Below, one piece after another: positions 46,857 to 55,037 of a DNA stretch of 64,000 nt. This DNA comes from Mucilaginibacter sp. OK098. GTDB taxonomy: Bacteria; Bacteroidota; Bacteroidia; Sphingobacteriales; Sphingobacteriaceae. The first letter of the stretch is position 1; each line of letters starts with the position of its first letter. The position numbers and the translations under genes are program-made. The stretch covers positions 558,001-622,000 of the forward strand of contig NZ_FRCM01000005.1 in NCBI RefSeq assembly GCF_900142915.1, in the 5' to 3' direction. The notes under the pieces were generated by a model. It was not told where the DNA came from. It was given only the letters and a program-made list of their open reading frames with translations, and searched no databases.

Positions 46857-47501
46857 TTAATAATCATCCCCGTGTGCCTTGCTGTCATCCTCAAAACCTT
46901 CATCATCCTGGAACTCTGCGCCAAATTCATCTTCCTCTTCATCATCAACCTTCGCTACCGCGTCATCGTCTTCCACTGTTTCTGAGATCTCTGAAAAATC
47001 TTCAGCATCTTCTTCACCAATGGCCATTTCATTCAGAAAATCAAAATCATCACCTTCAGGTGCTGCGATTGGTACATTAAGCACATTACCAAATTGTTTT
47101 GGTGCTTCGCCGGTCGATTTTATAACAGCCGGATAGGTAACGCCAGGAGTGTCATCTAAAATGATCTTCATTAATTCAACATGAAAATCAAACGGGCGGT
47201 CGAAATTAAAGGTATAATAAAATTTTTGGTGCGGATCGTCAATATAGCTCAGCAGCTTTACTTTGTTCATTAGGGCAACACCGCGGTCAATTCTTTTTTG
47301 ATTTGGCAAATAGGTAATCTCTTCCCCCTTTGTCCATTGATCATTACTGATATAAAACGATGAGGGATATTCTGAATTGTAACCAGTTGATTGATGGATT
47401 GCCCTGTGAAGATCTTCAAATGTTTGATTGGATTTCACATCAATCTCCCTTACAACATCATCGTAATCTTCAAAAGTAATCCTGAACCTGTATAAAGCCA
47501 T
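46857..47501 (-). CDS. Plasmid pRiA4b ORF-3 family protein (PF07929)
   Basis: 214 residues. ALYRFRITFEDYDDVVREIDVKSNQTFEDLHRAIHQSTGYNSEYPSSFYIS fits the family formerly called IS1096 element passenger TnpR, a beta-grasp-like domain of unknown function. YIDDPHQKFYYTFNFDRPFDFHVELMKI is also typical. The last ~60 residues are almost all Asp, Glu, Ser and Val, a strongly acidic tail. Despite the old name it is no sign of a transposon: it sits among stable housekeeping genes. Confidence 0.78.
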   Translation of the reverse strand: MALYRFRITFEDYDDVVREIDVKSNQTFEDLHRAIHQSTGYNSEYPSSFYISNDQWTKGEEITYLPNQKRIDRGVALMNKVKLLSYIDDPHQKFYYTFNFDRPFDFHVELMKIILDDTPGVTYPAVIKSTGEAPKQFGNVLNVPIAAPEGDDFDFLNEMAIGEEDAEDFSEISETVEDDDAVAKVDDEEEDEFGAEFQDDEGFEDDSKAHGDDY

Positions 47502-47637
47502 TTTTTAGTATAGTATAGTTTTTACAAAAATAGTAATGATTTCGGAATTCGGATGTTCGATTTTTCGCTATTGTTTTATTTTTTTAGGGGTGCTCAAGAG
47601 GGCTTCGCCGTTTCGGATTTATAGAAATCCGGTATAG

Positions 47638-49047
47638 TTATTCCTTACCCACAACTTTTAAGCCAATTTCTGCGCCTTTTGCAATTGTGTACTTAATTGC
47701 CTCCTCGCGGGAGTTTGGGATCTCGCCTTCAAGTATAGCTTCGCGGATCTGATTCTTAATAATACCCACTTCGCGCCCTTCTTTTATGCCGAAAAGTTCC
47801 ATAATGTCAATACCTGTCACTGGTGGCTGCCAGTTTCGCATATTATCGCGTTCTTCAACATCTTTTAATTTTTGCTGAACAAGCTCAAAATTATTGCGGT
47901 ATTTTTTTACCTTATATTCATTTTTTGTGGTGATGTCTGCTTTACACAACAACATCAGGCTTTCAATATCTTCGCCGGCCTCAAATAATAAGCGCCGCAC
48001 TGCCGAATCTGTAACAATGGATTGTGCCAAAACAATAGGCCTTAAATGCAGCTGCACCATTTTTTGTACAAACTTCATTTTTTCATTAAGCGGCAGCTTA
48101 AGTTGTGTAAATATTTTAGGCACCATGCGCGCGCCCTTATCTTCATGCCCGTGAAACGTCCATCCGTGGCCCGGTTCAAAGCGTTTAGTGGCAGGTTTGG
48201 CAATGTCATGTAATATGGCTGCCCAACGGAGCCAAAGGTCGTCTGTTGTTTCGCAAATATTATCAAGAACTTGCAGCGTATGGTAAAAATTATCTTTATG
48301 TCCTTTCCCATCAATATATTCAACGCCATAAAGTGTGGTCATTAGCGGGAATATTTTATGCAGCAGGCCGGTGTCAAACAAATAATTGAAACCAATGGAT
48401 GGTTTGGCCGATAAAATGATCTTATTCATCTCCTCTGTTATCCGTTCCTGCGAGATGATGCTGATCCTGTCCACATTGCTTTTTATGGCAGCAACGGCCA
48501 GCTCATCTATCTTAAAATTAAGCTGAGATGCAAAGCGAATAGCCCTCATCATCCTTAAAGGATCATCAGAAAAAGTTTCAACAGGATTAAGAGGTGTGCG
48601 GATCAGCTTTTGCTCCAGGTCATTTATTCCGTTGAACGGATCTAAAAGCTGGCCAAATGTATCAGGATGCAATGATATGGCCAATGCATTAATGGTAAAA
48701 TCCCTGCGTTTTTGGTCGTCATCAAGCGTGCCATTCTCAACAATAGGTTTTCTCGAATCAAGCCGGTATGATTCTTTACGGGCGCCTACAAACTCAACTT
48801 CAAGGTCATGGTATTTAAGGGAGGCGGTACCAAAGTTTTTAAATACCGATACCTTTACCTTTAACTTTTGCGCCACGCTTTCAGCAAACTGAATGCCGTT
48901 ACCAATTATAACGATATCAATATCTTTTGAGGGGCGGCTTAAAAAAATATCCCGCACAAAACCACCGATGGCATATACCTGCACATTATGCTCGGCAGCG
49001 AGCTTTGATATGGTTGAAAATACAAGATGTTGCAGGTGTTGTTTCAT
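47638..49047 (-). CDS. cca: CCA tRNA nucleotidyltransferase with HD domain
   Basis: 469 residues. An N-terminal polymerase-beta head (YAIGGFVRDIFL, then DIDIVI with D42 and D44 as metal ligands) and RRDFTINALAI belong to class II CCA-adding enzymes. RLDPLRMMRAIRFASQL-like text follows (here DDPLRMMRAIRFASQL), then an HD domain with WAAILHDIAKP and a second His. It adds or repairs the 3' CCA of tRNA; pure poly(A) polymerase activity is less likely in this phylum. The gap to tsaC upstream holds word repeats. Confidence 0.9.
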   Translation of the reverse strand: MKQHLQHLVFSTISKLAAEHNVQVYAIGGFVRDIFLSRPSKDIDIVIIGNGIQFAESVAQKLKVKVSVFKNFGTASLKYHDLEVEFVGARKESYRLDSRKPIVENGTLDDDQKRRDFTINALAISLHPDTFGQLLDPFNGINDLEQKLIRTPLNPVETFSDDPLRMMRAIRFASQLNFKIDELAVAAIKSNVDRISIISQERITEEMNKIILSAKPSIGFNYLFDTGLLHKIFPLMTTLYGVEYIDGKGHKDNFYHTLQVLDNICETTDDLWLRWAAILHDIAKPATKRFEPGHGWTFHGHEDKGARMVPKIFTQLKLPLNEKMKFVQKMVQLHLRPIVLAQSIVTDSAVRRLLFEAGEDIESLMLLCKADITTKNEYKVKKYRNNFELVQQKLKDVEERDNMRNWQPPVTGIDIMELFGIKEGREVGIIKNQIREAILEGEIPNSREEAIKYTIAKGAEIGLKVVGKE

Positions 49048-49198
49048 TGAACCGCTGATTCTTTTGATTTAAATGATTTCGCTGATTTTAATCGCTGATG
49101 TTTGCTGATATTTATGATGAAACTGATTCTTTGGGTAACTTAATTGTACTTGTTCTTTTAACCTAATCAACTCAATCCAACTTAAGCAACCCAATCAA
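49048..49198. repeat. Two-part word repeat between tsaC and cca
   Basis: At 49052-49130 the + strand has repeated CGCTGATT-like words (CGCTGATTCT, CGCTGATTTT, CGCTGATGTT, TGCTGATATT). At 49162-49198 it changes to CCTAATCAACTCAATCC-type words that closely match the right arm of the repeat at 50887-51087, including the shared boundary CTTTTAACCTAATCAA. No matching left arm is present, so it looks like half of such a fold-back joined to another word. It fills the whole 151-bp gap. Confidence 0.7.
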
Positions 49199-49765
49199 CT
49201 ATTTCCTGATAAACTCAAACTTTCCGTCGGGTGCTAAACGCATTATGGTTGACGGTGTTTTTATCTCCATATCGTGCTGGTCAATATCAACAACATAGTC
49301 AACCCCGCTGATTATTTCATCCTCAATTTGTGAAAAATATTGAGGTGACGGTTTTCCGCTAATGTTTGCTGATGTGGATACCAACGGTTTGCGTAAACGC
49401 TGAATTAGTTGCTGGCAAAATGGGTGTTTTGAAATTCGGATCCCTACACTGCCATCACCGGCAATAAGCGCAGGCGAAATGTTTTTAGCGCCCGGCATAA
49501 CCAATGTTAAAGGGTTTTCGGCATATTCTATCAAATCGTAAGCCAGCGGGTTTACATCGCTTATATAGCTTTCCAGCTTGTTTTCCGTATCCAGCAAAAT
49601 GATCATGCTTTTTGCCTCATCGCGCTGTTTTAGCCTAAAAATTTTATTTACAGCCTCGGTATTAGTGGCATCGCATCCTATCCCCCAAATGGTATCGGTA
49701 GGGTACAGGATTATCCCGCCTTCCTGGATCACCTTTAAAGCTTTGGCAACTTCGTCTTTTAGCAT
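49199..49765 (-). CDS. tsaC: L-threonylcarbamoyladenylate synthase (YrdC/Sua5 domain)
   Basis: 188 residues, a single YrdC domain without the C-terminal Sua5 extension. GGIILYPTDTIWGIGCDATN and IFRLKQRDEAKSMIILL carry the conserved Lys/Arg nucleotide-binding set; RPLVSTSANISGKPSP is the second signature. It makes threonylcarbamoyl-AMP for the t6A37 modification of tRNA. It lies two bases downstream of a GT4 gene and upstream of cca. Confidence 0.92.
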   Translation of the reverse strand: MLKDEVAKALKVIQEGGIILYPTDTIWGIGCDATNTEAVNKIFRLKQRDEAKSMIILLDTENKLESYISDVNPLAYDLIEYAENPLTLVMPGAKNISPALIAGDGSVGIRISKHPFCQQLIQRLRKPLVSTSANISGKPSPQYFSQIEDEIISGVDYVVDIDQHDMEIKTPSTIMRLAPDGKFEFIRK

Positions 49766-49767
49766 TG

Positions 49768-50886
49768 TTAAATGTTGTTATATAATTGCATTAGTTGTGC
49801 GCTAAGCCTGCTGTTTTCAAACTTTGCCGCATGCTGCTTTCCCCCGGCTATCATTGTTTGCCTGAGATTTTCATCTGCAAATATACGATTGATCTTTTGT
49901 GCAAGGTCATTTTCATCATCCGGATCAACATATAAACTATCCGGGCCACCCGCTTCTTCAAGGCATGAGCCTGTTGCAGCTACTACCGGTGTACCACTGC
50001 TTATAGCTTCCAGCACCGGCAAACCAAAGCCTTCATAGCGCGACGGATAAATAAACACCGATGCCAGCTGGTAAATTGCCGGGAGTTCCGGGAAAGTTAC
50101 ATCATGCAAAAAAATCACCCTTCCGGTTAATTTTTTCTCAGTTAAAAACCGTTTAACGACTTCCAAATATTTTGTGGGTTTCCCTACAATAACTAAAGGG
50201 ATCTCATCAATATGCACCAATGCTTTAGCTGCCAGCAGCAGGTTTTTGCGTGTTTCAATAGTGCCTACACTTAGCAGAAATTTTTCTGGCAAGTTATATT
50301 TAGTTTTTACGGCTTCTTTCTGTTCTGCGCTTTGCGGGCTATTAAATACAGGGTCAATTCCCTGGTATAGCACTTCAATTTTACCGGCATCAACATTTAA
50401 AAGCTCAACCAGGTCATCTTTTGTTTTTTGACTGATGGCAATAACTTTATCAGCTGTTTTGCAGGCGTATTTAACTTTGGCCGTATAAATGCGCCTGTTT
50501 ATGCTTCCAAAACTTTCCGGGAGCCGCATAAAGATCAGGTCGTGCACGGTTACTACAGTTTTAATACCGCGTTGTTTTATCCCGGCAGGTAATTCATGGC
50601 TCAGCCCATGGTAAATATCTATCCCGTCGCGCTGTAAGTTATTAACCACACCCTTGCTGCGCCACCACGAGGTAAATAACTTAAACTTAATTTTAGGCGC
50701 AACCGTTTTTATATTGCTGCAACTCTGCAAAAAGCCTAACCTGTTATTTGCTTTTACCTTTGGCGTATATAAAAAGTATTCATTATCAGGATAATATTGT
50801 ACCACGTTTTTAACCAGCCACCTGCTGTAATTACCCAGCCCGGTGTTGTTTAAAAACAAGCGTTTTGCATCATATCCTATTTTCAT
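49768..50886 (-). CDS. GT4-family glycosyltransferase
   Basis: 372-residue GT-B enzyme. KIGYDAKRLFLNNTGLGNYSRWLV is the N-terminal acceptor loop, TVHDLIFMRLPE and LLSVGTIETRKNLLLAAKAL follow, and YPSRYEGFGLPVLEAISSGTPVVAA is the GT4 donor site. The type resembles mannosyltransferases of exopolysaccharide pathways. It lies between tsaC and dapD, away from the main glycan loci. The gap to dapD is filled by a large fold-back repeat. Confidence 0.88.
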   Translation of the reverse strand: MKIGYDAKRLFLNNTGLGNYSRWLVKNVVQYYPDNEYFLYTPKVKANNRLGFLQSCSNIKTVAPKIKFKLFTSWWRSKGVVNNLQRDGIDIYHGLSHELPAGIKQRGIKTVVTVHDLIFMRLPESFGSINRRIYTAKVKYACKTADKVIAISQKTKDDLVELLNVDAGKIEVLYQGIDPVFNSPQSAEQKEAVKTKYNLPEKFLLSVGTIETRKNLLLAAKALVHIDEIPLVIVGKPTKYLEVVKRFLTEKKLTGRVIFLHDVTFPELPAIYQLASVFIYPSRYEGFGLPVLEAISSGTPVVAATGSCLEEAGGPDSLYVDPDDENDLAQKINRIFADENLRQTMIAGGKQHAAKFENSRLSAQLMQLYNNI

Positions 50887-51087
50887 GGGTGGGTTAGTTG
50901 AGTGGGTTGATTAGGTTGGATTAGGTTGATTAAGTTAGATTTGGTTGATTAAGTTGGATTAGGTTGATTAAGTTGGACTGGTTGCTCCGATTTTTCTTTT
51001 AACCTAATCAACCAATTCACTCACTCTAACTTAATCAACCTATTCTCCCAATCAACCACTCACTTAATCAACCCAATCAACTATTCA
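50887..51087. repeat. Large fold-back word repeat filling the dapD-glycosyltransferase gap
   Basis: From 50887 to about 50991 the + strand repeats a 19-bp unit built of TTGATTARG and TTGGATTAGG, at least three and a half copies. A short centre (GCTCCGATTTTTC) is followed at 51001-51085 by the complementary words (AACCTAATCAACC, CTTAATCAACC, CCAATCAACC). The arms can pair imperfectly over most of their length. The element begins on the base after the glycosyltransferase ATG and reaches to within a base or two of the dapD stop codon, so it is the entire 201-bp gap. Confidence 0.9.
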
Positions 51088-51903
51088 CTATACCGCCACA
51101 TTATTTTCACGCAGGGCATCATTCAACGATGTTTTTTTATCGGTTGATTCTTTACGCTTGCCAATTATCAATGCGCAAGGCACCTGGTACTCGCCGGCAG
51201 GGAATTTTTTAGTATATGAGCCCGGGATAACTACAGAGCGTGCCGGTACGTGACCTTTATACTCAATAGGTTTATCGTGCGTAACATCAATAATTTTGGT
51301 TGATGCAGTAAGTACAACATTAGCGCCCAATACAACTTCACTTTCCAGGTGTACGCCTTCAACAACTATGGCCCTTGAACCTAAAAAGCAATTGTCCTCA
51401 ATAATAACGGGAGCAGCCTGGATGGGTTCTAAAACACCGCCAATACCTACGCCGCCGCTTAAGTGCACGTGTTTGCCAATTTGAGCGCATGAGCCAACTG
51501 TAGCCCAGGTATCAACCATGGTACCTTCATCAACATACGCACCTATGTTTACATATGATGGCATCATGATAACCCCTTTTGCAAGGTGAGCGCCATAACG
51601 GGCTATAGCATGCGGCACCACACGAACGCCGGTTTTGGCATAGTCCGTTTTTAACTTCATTTTATCATGAAAAACAAAAGGGCCAACTGAAATTTCTTCC
51701 ATCTGCCTGGTAGGGAAATACAATATCACCGCTTTTTTTATCCACTCATGAGTATGCCAGCGTGTGCCTATAAGTTCGGCTACGCGCATCTCGCCTTTAT
51801 CTAATTTTTCTATTACGGTATCAATTGCGTTAACGTATTCATTATAACGCAGCAGGTTCCTGTCTTCCCAGGCATCCTCGATAAGTTTTTTAAGGTCTTG
51901 CAT
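51088..51903 (-). CDS. dapD: 2,3,4,5-tetrahydropyridine-2,6-dicarboxylate N-succinyltransferase
   Basis: 271 residues, normal for DapD, which succinylates tetrahydrodipicolinate in lysine and diaminopimelate synthesis. An N-terminal helical domain (LKKLIEDAWEDRNLL) is followed by a left-handed beta-helix with RYGAHLAKGVIMMPSYVNIGAYV, GTMVDTWATVGSCAQIG and HLSGGVGIGGVLEP, the DapD signature. The C-terminal VVIPGSYTKKFPAG is also typical. The first copy of a 105-bp direct repeat begins 26 bases upstream of its start. Confidence 0.96.
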   Translation of the reverse strand: MQDLKKLIEDAWEDRNLLRYNEYVNAIDTVIEKLDKGEMRVAELIGTRWHTHEWIKKAVILYFPTRQMEEISVGPFVFHDKMKLKTDYAKTGVRVVPHAIARYGAHLAKGVIMMPSYVNIGAYVDEGTMVDTWATVGSCAQIGKHVHLSGGVGIGGVLEPIQAAPVIIEDNCFLGSRAIVVEGVHLESEVVLGANVVLTASTKIIDVTHDKPIEYKGHVPARSVVIPGSYTKKFPAGEYQVPCALIIGKRKESTDKKTSLNDALRENNVAV

Positions 51904-51928
51904 CAGTAAATTTAACTTTCAGCAAATT

Positions 51929-52033
51929 AAAGGATTTTTAAGGAATTTGTTTTACTATGTGTTAACATGAAATTCATAATTAGAAAATTATTATGAACAT
52001 AAACCTGCAAGTGTATAAAACTTTGTAATTTTG
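51929..52033 (+). repeat. 105-bp direct repeat, left copy
   Basis: Starts AAAGGATTTTTAAGG and ends in GTAATTTTG. It differs from the right copy only in one A/G and one T/C position. The identity stops abruptly at both ends (T versus A before it, G versus A after it). Confidence 0.95.
52026..52033 (+). promoter_or_regulatory. Candidate -7 box (TAATTTTG) in the left repeat copy
   Basis: Exact TAnnTTTG match at the end of the left repeat, identical to the box used in the right copy. It would drive transcription toward the 21-residue ORF and antisense to the cargo gene. An 8-bp inverted repeat (GCTATATT at 52034-52041, AATATAGC at 52063-52070) follows at once. Confidence 0.4.
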
Positions 52034-52153
52034 GCTATATTGGGTCAAACCTAGGCAACAGTAATATAGCTTACTTTAAGCGCAAAAAATAAGACTAAGT
52101 AATTCAGGATAGAACCAGGTTACAATCATGCAGATACAGCCTAAAAAAAGCTT

Positions 52154-52219
52154 ATGAGCTTAAAGTTTGGCGGGGTTTCCATTGTAGGTATAGGTGCATT
52201 TTTGTTGCTGCATAAATAA
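52154..52219 (+). CDS. Possible 21-residue hydrophobic micropeptide
   Basis: MSLKFGGVSIVGIGAFLLLHK, then TAA. It lies downstream of the duplicated promoter box in the left repeat, and a nine-codon ORF (MQIQPKKSL) overlaps its start as ATGA. The hydrophobic run ending in LHK resembles the C-terminal helices of both Wza-like proteins here (ISLHK, AILHK), which may be chance or a gene remnant. There is no clear ribosome-binding site. At this length chance ORFs are common. Confidence 0.2.
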   Translation: MSLKFGGVSIVGIGAFLLLHK

Positions 52220-52221
52220 CC

Positions 52222-52866
52222 CTATTTGTAGTTAAAGGATAAGTTTTTAAGTTCAGTTACAGGGCACTTATAGGAAATGTCTTCAATATTTCCTATAAAT
52301 AATTCTATAGCCTTAGCAGATGTATTGTGAATGGCTATTCTGTATTCTTTTTGATATTCATATTCAATTGGTTTTTCAAAAACAGTCTTTTTGCCTGTAT
52401 ATTTTGAATAATCAACATATTTTACAAGGCTTAATTTATAAACAAAATTCTTTCTTTTTAAAGCTTGTTCTAATCTTCTAATAAACTCAGCACCTTTAAA
52501 AATTATGAGACAATGTGTTCCCATATCTTTCATTTCATCAGGTATGACAATTAATTCTCCAAGCTTATAATTAGCCCGGTCTATTGAATAAAGACAGAAA
52601 ATATTAACAAAGTATTCAGTTGCCATCTTTTTAATACTTTGATTGTCATAACTAAAATCTTTTAATTCAGCGTTGGGCGTATCAACAAACTTTATTTGAA
52701 TTATCCCATTTTCAGAATAATCTTGCTCAAATATATTTTCATATACATCCCCTCTGCCAACAGTATCTATGTACTCTGCGAATGTTTGAATACTGTTCAA
52801 ATAATGATGCCCTTCGTTTTGTAGCCTGGTTAAATACTCATTGTTTGAAAATCTTAGAAAAATCAT
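52222..52866 (-). CDS. Protein of unknown function carried between the direct repeats
   Basis: 214 residues, no signal peptide or TM helix. It starts IFLRFSNNEYLTRLQNEGHHYLNSIQTFAEY and ends with KPIEYEYQKEYRIAIHN...ELFIGNIEDISYKCPVTEL. The short N-terminal aromatic segment plus the late YxxQKEYR motif is reminiscent of DUF2971-like proteins, but this is a weak pattern match. It stops two bases from the micropeptide ORF on the other strand. The gene is the only sizeable ORF in the repeat-bounded segment and may be accessory cargo. No function is assigned. Confidence 0.7.
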   Translation of the reverse strand: MIFLRFSNNEYLTRLQNEGHHYLNSIQTFAEYIDTVGRGDVYENIFEQDYSENGIIQIKFVDTPNAELKDFSYDNQSIKKMATEYFVNIFCLYSIDRANYKLGELIVIPDEMKDMGTHCLIIFKGAEFIRRLEQALKRKNFVYKLSLVKYVDYSKYTGKKTVFEKPIEYEYQKEYRIAIHNTSAKAIELFIGNIEDISYKCPVTELKNLSFNYK

Positions 52867-53051
52867 AAATAAAGGTAACGTATTTTCTTTTCCATAATTA
52901 ACTTCAAAATCCCGTTTTTTTGCTTAAAAACAAATTTTTTGAGGCTTTTATGGTTTTGAAAAAGGGACAAGAAAAGGGACAAAATCAAGGATTTTTAGAA
53001 AAATAATATGCATTTAATTGAATAAAAGCACTTTTTATTTTGTTTTAACGA
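52867..53051. other. AT-rich right part of the inserted segment
   Basis: No ORF. It holds the upstream region of the unknown minus-strand gene and two copies of AAAAGGGACAA within 52958-52982, which could be protein-binding words. The right direct repeat begins at 53052. Confidence 0.5.
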
Positions 53052-53156
53052 AAAGGATTTTTAAGGAATTTGTTTTACTATGTGTTAACATGAAGTTCAT
53101 AATTAGAAAATTATTATGAACATAAACCCGCAAGTGTATAAAACTTTGTAATTTTG
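53052..53156 (+). repeat. 105-bp direct repeat, right copy
   Basis: 103/105 identical to 51929-52033. It ends 10 bases before the start codon of the Hsp15-like gene and contains that gene's -7 box, so it is probably the original copy with a promoter function. Confidence 0.95.
53149..53156 (+). promoter_or_regulatory. Candidate -7 box (TAATTTTG) of the Hsp15-like gene
   Basis: Exact TAnnTTTG match 10 bases before the start codon, giving a very short leader. It is the last eight bases of the duplicated sequence. Confidence 0.5.
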
Positions 53157-53166
53157 ACCTCCAGCC

Positions 53167-53568
53167 ATGCCAGTAAAAGAAAAACTTAGAATAGATAAAT
53201 ACCTGTGGGCCATAAGGATGTTTAAAACCCGTACCCTGGCATCTGATGCCTGTAAAGCAGGCCGGGTAAAATGGGATGGCCAGAATATTAAACCGGCACA
53301 CGAGGTTAAACTGGGCGAAGTGTATCAAATTTCAAAAGGGCCTGATAAAAAGATAGTTAAAGTTACCGGTTTGCTTGAAAATAGGGTTGATGCCAAAACC
53401 GCCATTAATTTTTATGAAGATATAACCCCGGTTGAACAAACCCCTGCTTTTAAATCAATGTTCCAGGCGCCGGTGTTAAAACGCGACAGAGGAACCGGCA
53501 GGCCAACCAAAAGAGACAGAAGAGAAATTGACGAGTTACAAGATGATTTTTTTAAAAAAGATGCTTAA
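53167..53568 (+). CDS. S4-domain RNA-binding protein, Hsp15-like
   Basis: 133 residues. RIDKYLWAIRMFKTRTLASDACKAGRVKWDGQNIKPAHEVKLGEVYQI is an S4 RNA-binding domain of the HslR/Hsp15 type. The C-terminal part is basic (RDRGTGRPTKRDRREIDE). Hsp15 binds 50S subunits that carry stalled nascent chains. It is followed 59 bases later by a sugar transferase gene that is probably unrelated in function. Confidence 0.88.
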   Translation: MPVKEKLRIDKYLWAIRMFKTRTLASDACKAGRVKWDGQNIKPAHEVKLGEVYQISKGPDKKIVKVTGLLENRVDAKTAINFYEDITPVEQTPAFKSMFQAPVLKRDRGTGRPTKRDRREIDELQDDFFKKDA

Positions 53569-53627
53569 AGCTTTATCTATATCATTACCTTGACAGACCC
53601 ATATCGAATTTAATCTGCAAAATTTGA

Positions 53628-55031
53628 ATGATAAACAGACATACCACTTTTTTTAAAGCGTTAAATCTTATAATTGACTACCTGGCATTAAACTTAAGTT
53701 TAATAGCTACCTACTATATTGAAAACCGGGCAAATATTTTTTCGGCCGGGAACAGGAAATATCTACCTGTTGTTCTGATCTTTAACCTGATCTGGCTGAT
53801 GTCGGCCAATATGTCGGGCCTTTATTTAGAAGTATTAAATAAGGACTCAATTTTAACCTTCCGCAACGTATTTCGCACCTATTTCCTTTTTGTAAGCTTT
53901 ATCTGTTTTACCATACTTATATTAATTGGCTCGGAGGCTTATTTTGTAACCCGTGAATACCTGTTTTATTCATTAGCGCTTTTTGGGTTTTTACTTGGCT
54001 TTTGGAAGGTTATCTTCCTGCTGATCAGGAAAAGTGAGCGGGCCTCGCTTATGGATACCCGAAATGCAGTTATTGTTGGAGCCGGACGTACAGGATATGA
54101 TCTGCACGAATACTTATTGAAAAATTGGGATACAGGATACAGGGTTGTAGGTTTTTTTGATGATGATCCTGCCAGGGTTAGTGACAGTAAAATGTACCTC
54201 GGTAATACAAATCAATGCATTACATGGGTTAAAGAACATAAAATAACTGAGATATTTTGCACCTTACCGGTTTCTGAATCAAGTAAGATTGAAAAACTAA
54301 TGCTTGATGCTGATAAAAATATGGTCCGCTTTAAATCAGTGCCTGAGTATTATGATTACGGGAATAAGCCAACATACATCCAAAGTTTTGGGCAAATCCC
54401 GGTAATTTCGGCAAGGGCCGAGCCGCTCGAACATTTACTTAACCGCTTGATAAAGCGATGCTTTGACGTTGTTTTTTCCGTATTTGTTATCGTTTTTGTT
54501 TTTAGCTGGATGTTGCCCATCCTGGCTATTTTAATAAAAGCGGGATCAAAAGGGCCGGTATTTTTTGTTCAAACACGCTCAGGCCATAACAACCACCCTT
54601 TTAAGTGTTATAAGTTCAGGAGCATGTACGTTAATAATAACGCGGATAAGATCCAGGCTACCCGCAATGATAGCCGCGTGACCAAACTTGGCGCATTTAT
54701 GCGCAGGACCAGCATGGATGAGCTGCCTCAGTTTTTTAACGTACTGATAGGCAATATGTCGGTAGTGGGCCCAAGGCCGCATATGATAAACCATACGGAG
54801 GAGTATTCGGCTTTAATAGATGTTTTTATGGTAAGGCATTTTTTAAAGCCAGGTATTACAGGATGGGCCCAGATAAAAGGCTTCCGGGGAGAAACTAAAA
54901 CGGTGGAAGCCATGAACCAGCGGGTTGAAGCAGACTTGTGGTACCTGGAAAACTGGTCGTTTTTACTCGACCTTAAAATTATTTTTTTAACAGTAAGGGA
55001 CGCTTTGGTGGGGGATGAGAACGCTTTTTAA
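53628..55031 (+). CDS. Undecaprenyl-phosphate sugar phosphotransferase (WcaJ/WbaP family)
   Basis: 467 residues. Four or five N-terminal TM helices, a CoA-binding-like domain with GAGRTGYDL, a further TM helix (VVFSVFVIVFVFSWMLPILA), then the bacterial sugar transferase domain with KCYKFRSMYVNN, TRNDSRVTKLGAFMRRTSMDELPQFFNVL and GNMSVVGPRPH. It starts a repeat unit by moving a hexose-1-phosphate, usually glucose or galactose, onto undecaprenyl phosphate. It is the second initiating enzyme in this window, of another family than 22965, and could prime another polymer. Confidence 0.92.
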   Translation: MINRHTTFFKALNLIIDYLALNLSLIATYYIENRANIFSAGNRKYLPVVLIFNLIWLMSANMSGLYLEVLNKDSILTFRNVFRTYFLFVSFICFTILILIGSEAYFVTREYLFYSLALFGFLLGFWKVIFLLIRKSERASLMDTRNAVIVGAGRTGYDLHEYLLKNWDTGYRVVGFFDDDPARVSDSKMYLGNTNQCITWVKEHKITEIFCTLPVSESSKIEKLMLDADKNMVRFKSVPEYYDYGNKPTYIQSFGQIPVISARAEPLEHLLNRLIKRCFDVVFSVFVIVFVFSWMLPILAILIKAGSKGPVFFVQTRSGHNNHPFKCYKFRSMYVNNNADKIQATRNDSRVTKLGAFMRRTSMDELPQFFNVLIGNMSVVGPRPHMINHTEEYSALIDVFMVRHFLKPGITGWAQIKGFRGETKTVEAMNQRVEADLWYLENWSFLLDLKIIFLTVRDALVGDENAF

Positions 55032-55037
55032 AGTAAT

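Larger units (their letters stand above)
51929..53156. mobile_element. Putative 1.1-kb inserted segment bounded by 105-bp direct repeats
   Basis: The sequence at 51929-52033 recurs at 53052-53156 with 103 of 105 bases identical. The repeat unit from one copy to the next is 1123 bp and contains one unknown minus-strand gene, a possible 21-residue ORF and two AAAAGGGACAA words. The right copy carries the apparent promoter of the Hsp15-like gene, and the left copy carries the dapD upstream region. Duplicated flanks around a cargo gene suggest insertion or tandem duplication, but no transposase or integrase is present, so mobility is inference. Confidence 0.45.

Noticed and set aside
46857..47501. 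Transposon remnant, from the old family name IS1096 passenger TnpR
   Set aside because: The family is widespread outside transposons, the gene is intact, and no inverted repeats or transposase are present.
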